A stretch of DNA of 64,000 nt, taken from the NCBI RefSeq assembly GCF_001685025.1, contig NZ_MAYU01000021.1, forward strand, positions 496,001 through 560,000. The letters are read 5' to 3'. Positions 44,652 through 54,120 of this stretch are shown in pieces. The position numbers and the translations under genes were made by a program. The notes under the pieces are model-generated. The model was not told the origin of the DNA. It did not search any database and was given only the letters and a program-made list of their open reading frames with translations. This stretch comes from Bacillus sp. FJAT-27225 (lineage in GTDB: Bacteria; Bacillota; Bacilli; Bacillales; Cytobacillaceae). How positions within the stretch are numbered: position 1 is the first letter of the stretch; the number at the start of each line of letters is the position of its first letter.

Positions 44652-44879
44652 TTTATCCCGCATTAAGGGACAGTAAGCCTCTTTCAGAGACAACTGCCCC
44701 TAAATGCCCGATTGGTGAGATACAATGAAACTTGCCGCTGTGATTTTCAGCGGCTTAGTTGAATCAATCGGGTTCGTACTGCCGCTTAATCGCCGAGCTC
44801 TTCGGTGAATTAGCGGCAGTAGAACGGGACTATCAATCAGTGGAAAACCCCCACTGATTGAAGTTTCACTTTATCTCGC
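44652..44879 (-). repeat. Modular hairpin element, site 2 (reverse orientation)
   Basis: Reverse complement of the unit: from 44879 GCGAGATAAAGTGAAACTTC, hairpin CAGTGGGGG…CCACTG, AGTCCCGTTCTACTGCCGCT with AGCGGCAGTACGAA, GCCGCTG/CAGCGGC inside CCCGATTGATTC…CACCAATCGGGC, then AGGGGCAGTTGTCTCTGAAA and AATGCGGGATAAAG at 44652. Its outer end overlaps the last codons and stop of the permease gene. With the preceding terminator it fills 44536-44870. Confidence 0.85.
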
Positions 44880-46235
44880 TCTTGCGTTTATTTTAAAAAC
44901 CTTATTTTCCTTTTTTTCTCCGTTGTTCTCCTCTTCAACACCATAACGATCCCAATTAAACAGATTTTCCATTAGCAGTGCCAGTATGATTCCCATTAAT
45001 AAGCCGCTGCTAAGCAAAGGGCGAACAACACTTGGAATTGATGCAAAGTAAGATGGCGGCAACGTCATGATAATAATTCCAACAAACAGCGGAACAGCCG
45101 AACGGTAAGCGTTGACCGTATTAAAATTAACTTGCTTAAAGAAATTCAGGGAAGAATTCAGAAGCAGCAAATATGAGACAAATAACACTGCGCTCCCAAC
45201 GCTCAAAGGTAACTGGGAGAAAAAGTGCCCGATTGGCGGAATAAGCCCCATTACCATGAACATGAATCCACCTAGAATGAATGGAATCCTTTTTATAATC
45301 CCAGTTTGGCTAAGGAAACCGATAGACGACACATAAGGTGAATAAGGAACAAGGCCAAGGAACCCTGCAAGCAAAGTAAAAATACCGGTTATCGTAAATG
45401 AAGTTCGATATTGTTTCTTGGTCGTCTGTTCATTGTACATACTCTCGGTCCCTTTTAATGACCCAAACGTATTGGCTGTGTTTAGAAGACCGGCTAGAAC
45501 CGTGGTTACAATAATCCCAACGTTCCAGGCAGGTTCCCCGAATGGGAACAACTCAATTGCAAATGACGAAACTTTCTCAACTGAACTCTGTGTTTCAAAT
45601 AGAAGTGCGTAGGCAATCCAGCCCACAATAATACCAAGCAATAAACCATAACGTCTGATGGTTGGTGATGCCTTCACACTGATAACAATCACGAAAATCG
45701 CTATAACGATTGATAATAATGATACCGACAAGTTAATTTCTGCACCCTGAGTCTGGTTGCCAAACGGAATTCCGAGCATTCCCTTCAGGAAAATCCCAAT
45801 CAATTGACATCCGAACAAGAACATAAATACACCCATCACTGCAGGATTAAATAATTTGGCAAGGTGAGGCCCCAATCCGGCAAGGCCAATAATAAGCGTC
45901 AAAATCGCGGAAATGATAATACCGACTGTCAGGCTGCCTCCCAAAACCGGTAAGGGAATGCCTTGCGCAGCAGCAGACGCACAAAGCGTTAAAATAATTC
46001 CCCACCAAAGTCCTGATTGCCCTTCCATAATGGCACGTTTATGTCCTAAAAGCGCCTGGACAATACACGCCAACCCAGTCACAATAAAGGAAAGCTGAAG
46101 CAAGTTGACAATTTTACTTGGTTCAAGCTCAAATGCCGCTCCTATTGTGATTGGGATAACAACAATATTTGTGAAAATAAAAAAGAGCCATTGCAAGCCC
46201 GAAATCCAATTGCTTGATTTTAATAATTCCTTAAT
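44871..46235 (-). CDS. ybbY: NCS2 purine/uracil-type permease (YbbY-like), probable ATT start
   Basis: About 454 residues, some twelve membrane helices; GHKRAIMEGQSGLWWG and FNPAVMGVFMFLFGCQL closely follow E. coli YbbY, the permease of its allantoin cluster. Only TTG 46196 is a canonical start, but it would cut off the N-terminus (E. coli SLLSGFQWFFFIF matches KSSNWISGLQWLFFIF upstream). ATT 46235, eight bases after AAGAAGG, restores it; an in-frame stop lies at 46262. The stop TAA comes from the hairpin element. Follows allH by 38 bases. Substrate probably purine or a ureide. Confidence 0.85.
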   Translation of the reverse strand: MKELLKSSNWISGLQWLFFIFTNIVVIPITIGAAFELEPSKIVNLLQLSFIVTGLACIVQALLGHKRAIMEGQSGLWWGIILTLCASAAAQGIPLPVLGGSLTVGIIISAILTLIIGLAGLGPHLAKLFNPAVMGVFMFLFGCQLIGIFLKGMLGIPFGNQTQGAEINLSVSLLSIVIAIFVIVISVKASPTIRRYGLLLGIIVGWIAYALLFETQSSVEKVSSFAIELFPFGEPAWNVGIIVTTVLAGLLNTANTFGSLKGTESMYNEQTTKKQYRTSFTITGIFTLLAGFLGLVPYSPYVSSIGFLSQTGIIKRIPFILGGFMFMVMGLIPPIGHFFSQLPLSVGSAVLFVSYLLLLNSSLNFFKQVNFNTVNAYRSAVPLFVGIIIMTLPPSYFASIPSVVRPLLSSGLLMGIILALLMENLFNWDRYGVEEENNGEKKENKVFKINARAR

Positions 46236-46273
46236 GACAATCGCCTTCTTTTCTATGTTTTAAAGTAGTTTTT

Positions 46274-47293
46274 CTAAAAAGCCAATGCCTTTATTCCTAA
46301 CAATACACCTATTACCGTGTCCGCCCCGGATGTATGGCCTATTTTTCTCATTTCTTCAAGGGCAGTCATAAACTCTGTCCCGCGTGGCTTATCCATCACT
46401 TGACACATCTGGATAAGATGTGAGTGAAATTTGTTCTCGGCAGCATACAAAAGATATTCCAGTGAAATATGTGTTGTTCTCTTCCGGCCATATTCAAATA
46501 AATACGTTTTCAATTGCTGCTGAAATACATCGTTTGTTCCCTCTAAAGCCGAAAAAATCGCACAAATTCCCGTGATGACATCGTCGCCGCTTGGCGTGAG
46601 CCCCAGACCTCTTCCGATCCAATAATTAAATACGTTATTGGCATCTGTGGATTGATCTCCACGTGCAAGCATTTTTAGATTATCCAATTCATGGAGAATC
46701 GGATGATCCTTCTGGTTAAAAATAGGGTCTGTCAAAAACTTGATTAGCATAATTTTATCATTGTTCGTTTGAGCCAGGCCGGTTTGCCAATCCTCTTGAA
46801 GCAGCCTATCGGCAACGAACAGCAAGTTATCTTTTAGGTGCCAAAGATTGTACATAAACCCATAGAGTACAGGATTTGCTAATTCTGCCTGTCCGATCGA
46901 GAGGGAAGGTCCTTCCGAGAAAACAAAGGTTTCTGAATGCCTGTGCCAAACTACATTCTGGTTACCCCTAATTTCCCTGATGAACTGCTGCACATCCTGT
47001 TTATTCAGACCGATTCCGAATGGGGAAATCCCCTTTTCCACATCACCAATATGAATTAAAGAATCACCAAATGCTAAGTTAAAACTGTTATTAAAAATAC
47101 TATGGACATAACCTTTTTGATTACGTTCAACGATCTTATATATTTCATTACTTGCAGCACGTGCCGTCCATCCGCTATTACTATGATTTCTCTCAAATGA
47201 ATAACTCACCCAATTCACCCCAGCATTAAAATTCACCTTGAAAAAAATCACCGCTTGACCGCTACATTTGAGTTTACATGATCCCTTGTCCAT
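46274..47293 (-). CDS. allH: DUF2877 protein, AllH/YlbF-like subunit for oxamate carbamoyltransferase
   Basis: 339 residues. IGRGLGLTPSGDDVITG and RKIGHTSGADTVIGVLLG match E. coli YlbF (LGKGPGLTPSHDD, LALGHTSGADTLLG). Third component with FdrA and the DUF1116 protein; oddly separated from them by 11 kb and paired with the permease. Start ATG 47293 has a GAAGG very close to it, so a slightly shorter start is possible. Divergent from pucR copy 2. Confidence 0.87.
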   Translation of the reverse strand: MDKGSCKLKCSGQAVIFFKVNFNAGVNWVSYSFERNHSNSGWTARAASNEIYKIVERNQKGYVHSIFNNSFNLAFGDSLIHIGDVEKGISPFGIGLNKQDVQQFIREIRGNQNVVWHRHSETFVFSEGPSLSIGQAELANPVLYGFMYNLWHLKDNLLFVADRLLQEDWQTGLAQTNNDKIMLIKFLTDPIFNQKDHPILHELDNLKMLARGDQSTDANNVFNYWIGRGLGLTPSGDDVITGICAIFSALEGTNDVFQQQLKTYLFEYGRKRTTHISLEYLLYAAENKFHSHLIQMCQVMDKPRGTEFMTALEEMRKIGHTSGADTVIGVLLGIKALAF

Positions 47294-47340
47294 ACCTTCA
47301 TCTATATAAGATTAAGTTAGATGAGGCCTAATTGTCACTG

Positions 47341-47360
47341 TTCAAACTAACCAAAATATT
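47341..47360 (-). promoter_or_regulatory. Candidate PucR box
   Basis: AATATTTTGGTTAGTTTGAA on the minus strand; contains TTGGTTA of the B. subtilis PucR consensus WWWCNTTGGTTAA with two mismatches. Located between divergent allH and pucR copy 2. Confidence 0.4.
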
Positions 47361-47425
47361 TTTTGCTTTTTGTCTACTTTTAACGTAAAATAACAATTTG
47401 ATAGCGATTAAATGAGGGGTAAACG

Positions 47426-49078
47426 ATGAAAACAATAAATGATTTATTTATACTAGAAGGTATGAAAGAGAGTGTCGTCCTGGCAGGCCACAGAGGGCTT
47501 ACTCGAAATGTTCAATTTGTAAATATATCTGATACACCCGATATCATCCAATTTTTAGATAGCAATCATTTACTTCTCACTACCGGCTATGCGTTTAAAG
47601 ACGATATAGAGCATATGTGTGAGTTGATTAAACAAATGCATGCGTTAAATTGTTCTGGAATGGTAATTAAAATTAACCGATTTTTGAAAGAATTGCCTAC
47701 AGAGGTTAAATTACTTGCTGATGATTTGGCTTTTCCAATTATTGATTTACCTGCAAAACATACATTAGGGGAAGTATCCCGGCACATTTTAAATTACTTG
47801 AATGATAATGAAACAGAGCAACTTTATTATGCCCTGCATGTTCAAAAAGAATTTTCCGACATGATGATAAAAGGATACAGCCTGAATTCCCTGATTGAAC
47901 AATTGGGACATTTTTTAGCACGCCCAACCCTTTTATTGAACCATCGTGGAGAAAAAATTGCCGCCAGCCATGATTTTCGAACGGATTCAATGAAGGCAGT
48001 AGAACAAGAAATCATTGAAAAAGTGAAAGAAGATATCGTGTCTGCCCGGAAAGGCAGCACATTTGTCATACCTTCAAGGGAAGGCAAATCTATCTCTACC
48101 TTTCCAGTGCAAACGAAACGATTATATCCCAGTATGCTGGTCATCGTTGATTCTTCAACCTTGCCCTATCCATCTTCACAAATGGCCATCGAGCAAGCTG
48201 GCAACGTTGTTTCATTTACAATTATAAAAGAACAGGCGATTGAGGAAAATTCACGACTATTAAAGAATAACTTCTTTGATGAATTAATTGAACTGAGAAT
48301 TCGCTCCGATGAAGAAATCATGAGCCTTGCAAATTATTATGGGTTAAAAGAAGATATGGAGAATATTTGCATTATCAGTACCGTAGATTCAAAAGGACCA
48401 AATTATGAAGCCTTGCAATTATACGAAAAAAAAGTTGGGGAGTTATATACCAGTATTTACGACCAGCTTGAGGATGAAATCATTCAGCATAATATGGATG
48501 CAATTTTGTTTACAAAAGAAAGATACTTCGTTATGGTACTCCAATTTTCAAAGTTCACCGAAAATGACCTGAATGATGTAACCGAATTTATCCAAAATTG
48601 TCAAAACAACTTGCAGTCTGATTATTCGATTTCCTTCGGCGTCAGCAATCCAATCCGCTCAATTAAAGATATTCCAACAGCCTATAATGAAGCGGTAGAA
48701 GCGATTACGGGCGGATACGATATGAACAAGCAAGGATTCATTCATTTCTATAAACCAAAGGATTTGGAAAAATTACTAAGTGGCCTTCCAAAAAAAGATT
48801 TAAAAGCATTTTATGAAAATGCTTTAAAGTCACTTGCCTATCCCGAGTCAAAAGAAGAGCAGGAATTGGTTAAAACGATACAAGTATTCCTTGATTCCCA
48901 ATGTGAGATTTCCGAGACATCAAGGAAATTGTTTATCCATAGAAATACCGTTAAATACCGAATTGAAAAAACGGAAGAAATGCTAAACTCTTCTTTCCGT
49001 GACCCTATAGATTCACTGCGCATACGCGTTGCTCTAATAATCGGCAACCTCCTTCAAGAAAACGAGAACAATTTGTAA
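47426..49078 (+). CDS. PucR-family regulator, copy 2
   Basis: 550 residues; N-terminal MKTINDLFILEGMKESVVLAG purine-catabolism domain, middle CdaR-like domain, C-terminal helix-turn-helix LDSQCEISETSRKLFIHRNT then VKYRIEKTEEMLNSSFRD. Only distantly like copy 1. ATG 47426 preceded by GAGGGG. Divergent from allH-ybbY and convergent with allB, so it is placed to control both arms of the island. Confidence 0.92.
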   Translation: MKTINDLFILEGMKESVVLAGHRGLTRNVQFVNISDTPDIIQFLDSNHLLLTTGYAFKDDIEHMCELIKQMHALNCSGMVIKINRFLKELPTEVKLLADDLAFPIIDLPAKHTLGEVSRHILNYLNDNETEQLYYALHVQKEFSDMMIKGYSLNSLIEQLGHFLARPTLLLNHRGEKIAASHDFRTDSMKAVEQEIIEKVKEDIVSARKGSTFVIPSREGKSISTFPVQTKRLYPSMLVIVDSSTLPYPSSQMAIEQAGNVVSFTIIKEQAIEENSRLLKNNFFDELIELRIRSDEEIMSLANYYGLKEDMENICIISTVDSKGPNYEALQLYEKKVGELYTSIYDQLEDEIIQHNMDAILFTKERYFVMVLQFSKFTENDLNDVTEFIQNCQNNLQSDYSISFGVSNPIRSIKDIPTAYNEAVEAITGGYDMNKQGFIHFYKPKDLEKLLSGLPKKDLKAFYENALKSLAYPESKEEQELVKTIQVFLDSQCEISETSRKLFIHRNTVKYRIEKTEEMLNSSFRDPIDSLRIRVALIIGNLLQENENNL

Positions 49079-49100
49079 GGGCAGCACAAGCGCCTAACAC

Positions 49101-49141
49101 AAAAAAACCAAAACCCTTTTACATCGGGTTTTGGTTTTTTT
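49101..49141. terminator. Bidirectional terminator between pucR copy 2 and allB
   Basis: AAAAAAACCAAAACCC (49101-49116) pairs with GGGTTTTGGTTTTTT (49126-49140). Confidence 0.92.
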
Positions 49142-49143
49142 AC

Positions 49144-50496
49144 TTATGCTTTAACTTCTGCTTTACCATCAACAATGATTTGTCCGTTTTCATAGACAAT
49201 TTCACCATTGACAATGGTTGTTTTGACATTCCCTTTAAATGTCATGCCAACATATGGTGAATGCTGGTGGCGGTAAAATAAATCTTCATTCTTTAGTTCA
49301 AAGCTTTCATTTAGATTTACAATTGCCAAGTCAGCATCGTAGCCTTCTGCAATTGTTCCTTTCGTTGATAGTCCGAACAATTTTGCCGGGTTTGTTGCAG
49401 TCAGTTCAACGATTTTTTCTAATGGAAGGTTTCGTTTAAAATAACCTTCAGTCAGAAGAATATTCAAAGTGGACTGAGCACCGGAAATTCCGCCCCAGCC
49501 TTCAAAATAGTTGTCAGTAATTGTTTTCATGGATGCTGGTGCAGGTGAATGGTCGGAACCGATGACAGTAATTTCACCGTTCGCTACAGCAGCCCAAAGA
49601 TCTTCTACTTCATCTTCATCTCTTAACGGAGGAGCACATTTTGCCAATGCCCCTTTTTCTTCTAAGTCCTTAACTGTTAAAGAAAGATAGTGCGGGCATG
49701 TTTCGACTGTTACATCTACACCCCTTTGTTGAGCTTCCTTAATGACTTCAACTACTTTTCGGCTGCTTGCATGGACGATATGGAGCTTACATCCAGTTGC
49801 CTCTGCATAAGAGATCACTCGACGAACTGCCTCTATTTCAGAAATAATTGGACGGGATTCAACAAAGTCCCTTGCCGTTGTTTTGCCCTGGCTTTGCTTT
49901 TCTTTTGCCAGCTGATCACAAATAACAGTACTTTCAGCGTGTACAGCTACTAGAGAGCCAAAGGATGCAATCTCTTTCATGCCCTTATAGAGTGTTTCGT
50001 CATCAACGTTATCAAAATCGGCTATCCCGCTTGGTGACATGAATGCCTTGAATCCGATGACGCCATTTTCGTGAAGTTCCTTAAGATCGTCAATATTTTC
50101 GGGTACAAGCCCACCCCAGAAACGCGGATTAACAATTGACTTTTCATCGGCAGCTGAGCTTTTCAGCTCCAAATTCGCCTTGTTAATAGTTGGGGGCGTA
50201 CTATTCAGCGGCATATCAAAGAACGTTGTGACACCGCCTGCAGCCAAGCTTCTGCTTCCTGTCTCGAGCCCTTCCCATTCCGTTCTGCCAGGTTCATTAA
50301 AATGGACGTGTGTATCGATCAAGCCTGGCAGGATATGAAGACCCTCAGCATTAATCTCTTTATCTGCTGTAGCCTCTAAAGATTTACCTACAGATACTTC
50401 TTTAATCTTGCCATCCTTGATGGCAAGATCACCTTGAACGATTGACTCGGATGTGACGATATTCCCGTTTCTAACAATTAATTCATATGTAGCCAT
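49144..50496 (-). CDS. allB: Allantoinase
   Basis: 450-residue metal-dependent cyclic amidohydrolase opening allantoin to allantoate. Metal motifs: GLIDTHVHFNEPGRTEWEG (His-x-His, about 58-76), carboxylated-Lys region IGFKAFMSPSGI (about 146), ETCPHYLSLT and ITVIGSDHSPAP with the catalytic Asp. Start ATG 50496 with GGAGG upstream. Second gene after the paralogue below; terminator shared with pucR copy 2. Confidence 0.93.
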   Translation of the reverse strand: MATYELIVRNGNIVTSESIVQGDLAIKDGKIKEVSVGKSLEATADKEINAEGLHILPGLIDTHVHFNEPGRTEWEGLETGSRSLAAGGVTTFFDMPLNSTPPTINKANLELKSSAADEKSIVNPRFWGGLVPENIDDLKELHENGVIGFKAFMSPSGIADFDNVDDETLYKGMKEIASFGSLVAVHAESTVICDQLAKEKQSQGKTTARDFVESRPIISEIEAVRRVISYAEATGCKLHIVHASSRKVVEVIKEAQQRGVDVTVETCPHYLSLTVKDLEEKGALAKCAPPLRDEDEVEDLWAAVANGEITVIGSDHSPAPASMKTITDNYFEGWGGISGAQSTLNILLTEGYFKRNLPLEKIVELTATNPAKLFGLSTKGTIAEGYDADLAIVNLNESFELKNEDLFYRHQHSPYVGMTFKGNVKTTIVNGEIVYENGQIIVDGKAEVKA

Positions 50497-50591
50497 GTTT
50501 CAAACCTCCTGGCATTTAGTAAACGCTTTGCCATTGTCAATCGCTGACTATGGCAAAGCGGGTCATTATTTCATTTTTGTATTTATGCTAA

Positions 50592-51947
50592 TTAGTTAGC
50601 ATAAATCAGCTTTCCTACAGGTTCTCCCACAATGCCTTTTTCCAAATCGAACACAACATTTCCGCGAACGATGGTTTTTGTCACACGGCAGTCAATTTTT
50701 CTGCCTTCATATGCACTGTGTTTATTTTTGTAGTACAGGTCTTCCCTTTTCACTGTATAAGACTGGTTCGGATCGACCAGGATGATATCCGCATCTTTTG
50801 AAACGGCGATTTCACCTTTGTTCGGCAGGTTGAAACGCTCAGCCGGATGTGTTGCAATTAAATCAACAAACTTTTCAACAGCCAATCCGCGTTGTTTTAC
50901 AGCCAGGTCAAACATAAGGTCGACATTGTTCTGGGCGCCGCTGATTCCTCCCCAAGCTTCCCAGAGATTTCCCTGCTTTAAATCTTCGGTACAAGGTGAG
51001 TGATCAGAAGTAATCCAGTCGATATTACCATTTAGCAGCTCATCCCATAGTTTTGCCTGGATTTCAGCAGGCCTGATTGGCGGCTGGCACTTTGCCCTTG
51101 GGCCGATTTCATCCACTTCCTCTGCCGTGAATGCAAAATAATGGGGACAGGATTCGACTGTTACATCGACACCTTCTTGCTTCGCTTTTTGAATAACCTG
51201 AATCGCCTCTGATGTACTAATATGAACGAGATGCAATTTACAGCCGGTTTCCTTGGCGAAAAGAATCGCGCGTGAAACAGCTTCTACCTCTGTAATAACC
51301 GGGCGGGACTCAGCATATTCAACTCCTGAATTTTTCCCTAGTCTGGCATATTCTTCGCCAAGTTTTTTTGCTATAGAAGGATTTTCCGCATGGATGCACA
51401 GCAGTTGATCCAATTCAGCCAGTTTCTGCATGCCTTTATACAAGGTATAATCATCAACATTTGTGAAATCTCCAGGAATATCACTTGTAATATCAGACAT
51501 GAAGCATTTAAAGGCTAGAACTCCTGCATCAGCAAGTTCCTCAAGCTTGTCCAGATTGTCCGGGACAAGGCCGCCATAAAAGGCATAATCAACATAGTTT
51601 TGTGTTTTGGCAGCTTCAAGCTTCAAATCCAGTGCCTCTTTATTGATTGTTGCCGGGAGTGCGTTCAATGGCATTTCCACATAGCTTGTAGTACCGCCGG
51701 CTGCCAATGCTTTCGATCCTGTTTCAAAGCCTTCCCATTCTGTCCTGCCTGGTTCGCTGATGTGAACATGTGTATCAATCATCCCAGGCATGACATACTG
51801 GCCGTCCGCATGAATAATCTCTTTTGCATCTTCTACAATTTGCTCCGCAATGCATGAAATTTTTTCGTTGTTAATTCCAATATCAACTTTACGGACGCCA
51901 TCACGGAAGACAACATTGCCGCCTTTAATTACTAAATCGTAAGCCAT
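50592..51947 (-). CDS. allB: Allantoinase paralogue
   Basis: 451 residues, same signatures: MIDTHVHISEPGRTEWEGFE, LAFKCFMSDIT, ESCPHYFAFT, ITSDHSPCT. Close to allB over its length with the same gene size, so it may be a duplicated allantoinase with changed preference (isomer or related hydantoin). Start ATG 51947 with GGGGATTGG upstream. Located between the NCS1 permease and allB in one transcript. Confidence 0.88.
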   Translation of the reverse strand: MAYDLVIKGGNVVFRDGVRKVDIGINNEKISCIAEQIVEDAKEIIHADGQYVMPGMIDTHVHISEPGRTEWEGFETGSKALAAGGTTSYVEMPLNALPATINKEALDLKLEAAKTQNYVDYAFYGGLVPDNLDKLEELADAGVLAFKCFMSDITSDIPGDFTNVDDYTLYKGMQKLAELDQLLCIHAENPSIAKKLGEEYARLGKNSGVEYAESRPVITEVEAVSRAILFAKETGCKLHLVHISTSEAIQVIQKAKQEGVDVTVESCPHYFAFTAEEVDEIGPRAKCQPPIRPAEIQAKLWDELLNGNIDWITSDHSPCTEDLKQGNLWEAWGGISGAQNNVDLMFDLAVKQRGLAVEKFVDLIATHPAERFNLPNKGEIAVSKDADIILVDPNQSYTVKREDLYYKNKHSAYEGRKIDCRVTKTIVRGNVVFDLEKGIVGEPVGKLIYAN

Positions 51948-52002
51948 TGTTCCAATCCCCTTCCAATTATGATTACAAATTATTCACATATAACAGATGA
52001 GT

Positions 52003-53466
52003 CTAGATTGCATTTTTTTCTTCTTGCAATTCCACAACCTGATTGCCTTTAATTTTCGGCAACTCAAGAATTGTATAGATTACAAACGCTGAAATAACCC
52101 CTACTATCCACGAAATATCATAAAGCGGTTTAAAGAACGGGACGAAATTACCGATTAGGCAAAGTACCCCTGCAATAACCAATGTGATGAGGGCATTCAC
52201 ATTGAATCCATTCTTATAATTGTATTTTCCGTTTTGTGAATACAATTCTTCCAAATCAATCTCTGTTTTTGAAACGACAAAATAATGGGCAAGCATTACA
52301 CCAGCAATTGGAGCCAATAAGCCGCCAACGATATTTAAGAATGTAAAGATGCTTGTCGCATCCTCCATGAGTTTCCAAGGCATGACCAGGATCCCGATTA
52401 CAGCTGCGATTGTGGCACCAGACTTAAATGTTAATTTTTTCGGGAAAAGCGATGCCAATTGGTAGCCGGCAGGAACAATATTACCTGTCACATTAACCGC
52501 CAATGTTGTTAAACATAAAGTCAGTACGGAAATTGCAATTGCAAAACCACTATCAAATCTGGCAACAACATCAAGCACATTCCAAATTGGTGTCCCAAAG
52601 GCAATCTCAGAACCTACAATAATGGAGATACTAGCTATCGCAAACAGCAAATACGTCACAACCAAACCTACAGTTTGTCCAATAGCTTGAGCTTTTGTAG
52701 AGCGAGCCAATCTTGTAAAATCAGATACGTTTACAATCGGAGCTGCCCAGGCAGCAATGACCGCTGTAATAGCAGCCAAAAAGACGATTACTTTATTGCC
52801 GCTGACCCCAGTACCCGTATAAGCGAGGATAGGGCCGATACCACCGGCTAAATTAATAGCCCAGATTGCCATTCCACCAAAAACAATATAAACGAGTGGA
52901 GAAAGGATATTTGTAAACTTCCCTAAGAGCCCCATTCCCCCATAAATCAGCGCTACATTAAATAACCAGAATAACAGGAAAGAAATTAGTCCAGGCAATG
53001 ATAATCCAAGAAAATTCCAATCTCCGCCTAACGTCAAATATGTTGGCCAAGCCTTTCCGATTAGGATAGACAAGGCCTGGCTGCCTGCGAATGTCTGAAA
53101 TCCAAACCACATAATTGCAGCAATAACTCCCCTTAACACTCCTGGGATCATCGCACCTTTCGTACCGAATGATGAACGTACGAGCATGGCAAATGGCAAA
53201 CCATATTTTGATCCTGCATGGCCATTAAGGACCATTGCTGCCGCTAATATAAGTGATGCACACATAATAGCACCAAAAACTTGCCAAACCGACATTCCTA
53301 TTGCAAAAAGCCCGCCAATCGCAATATAGTTAGGGATATTATGTACGGATCCCATCCAAACTGTGAAAAAATTCCCGACAGTCCAATTCCTGTCCTCTTT
53401 CTTTGATGGCAATACGTCTTCGCTGTAGCCCGCAGCCTTCACTAGTTCTCTGTTAAACTCTCCCAA
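52003..53466 (-). CDS. pucI: Allantoin/purine NCS1 permease, copy A
   Basis: 487 residues, about twelve membrane helices of the NCS1 family: NYIAIGGLFAIGMSVWQVFG, HAGSKYGLPFAMLVRSSFG, GFQTFAGSQALSILIG, WAAPIVNVSDFTRLA, LAVNVTGNIVPAGYQLASLF. Like B. subtilis PucI. TTG start 53466 preceded by GAGGGGG. Leads the transcript with the two allantoinase genes. A 21-bp-spaced direct repeat lies about 275 bases upstream. Confidence 0.92.
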   Translation of the reverse strand: MGEFNRELVKAAGYSEDVLPSKKEDRNWTVGNFFTVWMGSVHNIPNYIAIGGLFAIGMSVWQVFGAIMCASLILAAAMVLNGHAGSKYGLPFAMLVRSSFGTKGAMIPGVLRGVIAAIMWFGFQTFAGSQALSILIGKAWPTYLTLGGDWNFLGLSLPGLISFLLFWLFNVALIYGGMGLLGKFTNILSPLVYIVFGGMAIWAINLAGGIGPILAYTGTGVSGNKVIVFLAAITAVIAAWAAPIVNVSDFTRLARSTKAQAIGQTVGLVVTYLLFAIASISIIVGSEIAFGTPIWNVLDVVARFDSGFAIAISVLTLCLTTLAVNVTGNIVPAGYQLASLFPKKLTFKSGATIAAVIGILVMPWKLMEDATSIFTFLNIVGGLLAPIAGVMLAHYFVVSKTEIDLEELYSQNGKYNYKNGFNVNALITLVIAGVLCLIGNFVPFFKPLYDISWIVGVISAFVIYTILELPKIKGNQVVELQEEKNAI

Positions 53467-53739
53467 AAGGATTACCCCCTCAAAATAAACGATGAAAATG
53501 TGACAGCTTTTTTAAATTTCTACAGATGCTATAGAAATTATTTTATTTAAGCCTATAATTAAAACATAAAATGAGGAATAGCAATTCAATATTATCTCAT
53601 GAAAATTTCACAACCTCATAATAACGCTTTCAACGCCACAAAATTATTATACAAAGTTTTTCATCAAAGGTCGTTATCTCCATTAAACAAAAAATCAAGC
53701 TTGTATTATCAACTGTGCATATACAATTCTAATATAGTG

Positions 53740-53774
53740 TTCACTTTGAACAAACAGTTATTCACTTTGACCAA
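53740..53774. promoter_or_regulatory. Direct repeat, candidate operator of the permease-allantoinase operon
   Basis: TTCACTTTGAACAA (53740-53753) and TTCACTTTGACCAA (53761-53774), 21 bases apart. The second, read on the minus strand, TTCCGTTGGTCAAAG, approximates the PucR box WWWCNTTGGTTAA. Otherwise the 654-base gap between the permeases holds only the terminator below. Confidence 0.5.
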
Positions 53775-53905
53775 CGGAAATATATTAGTATAGTAAATTT
53801 TTTAATTCATTAAGAAGTGAATCTTCATCGCTTGAGGCTTTTCCCTATTGTCAATGCAATTGAAAAACTTCCGTTTAGGAATAATTCAGGAATCATTAAC
53901 AAGAC

Positions 53906-53952
53906 AAAAAAAGCAACTTTCTTCCTAAATTGGAGGGAAAGTTGCTTTTTTT
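53906..53952 (-). terminator. Terminator of NCS1 copy B
   Basis: AAAAAAGCAACTTTC pairs with GAAAGTTGCTTTTTT (arms 53907-53921 and 53937-53951). T-run on both strands. Confidence 0.9.
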
Positions 53953-54120
53953 GTCTATCCCTACTGGTGTTATATCGTAGCTTACCGGCTCAATTATATT
54001 AATCGGCTTAATTTTTGGATAACCCACCTATAAAGTTTATTTTTGGAATCTATTTATTAACTTGAATACTATGCGACTCAAGAAAGCGATACCCATCGTC
54101 GACACTTTCTGGCAAGTTAT

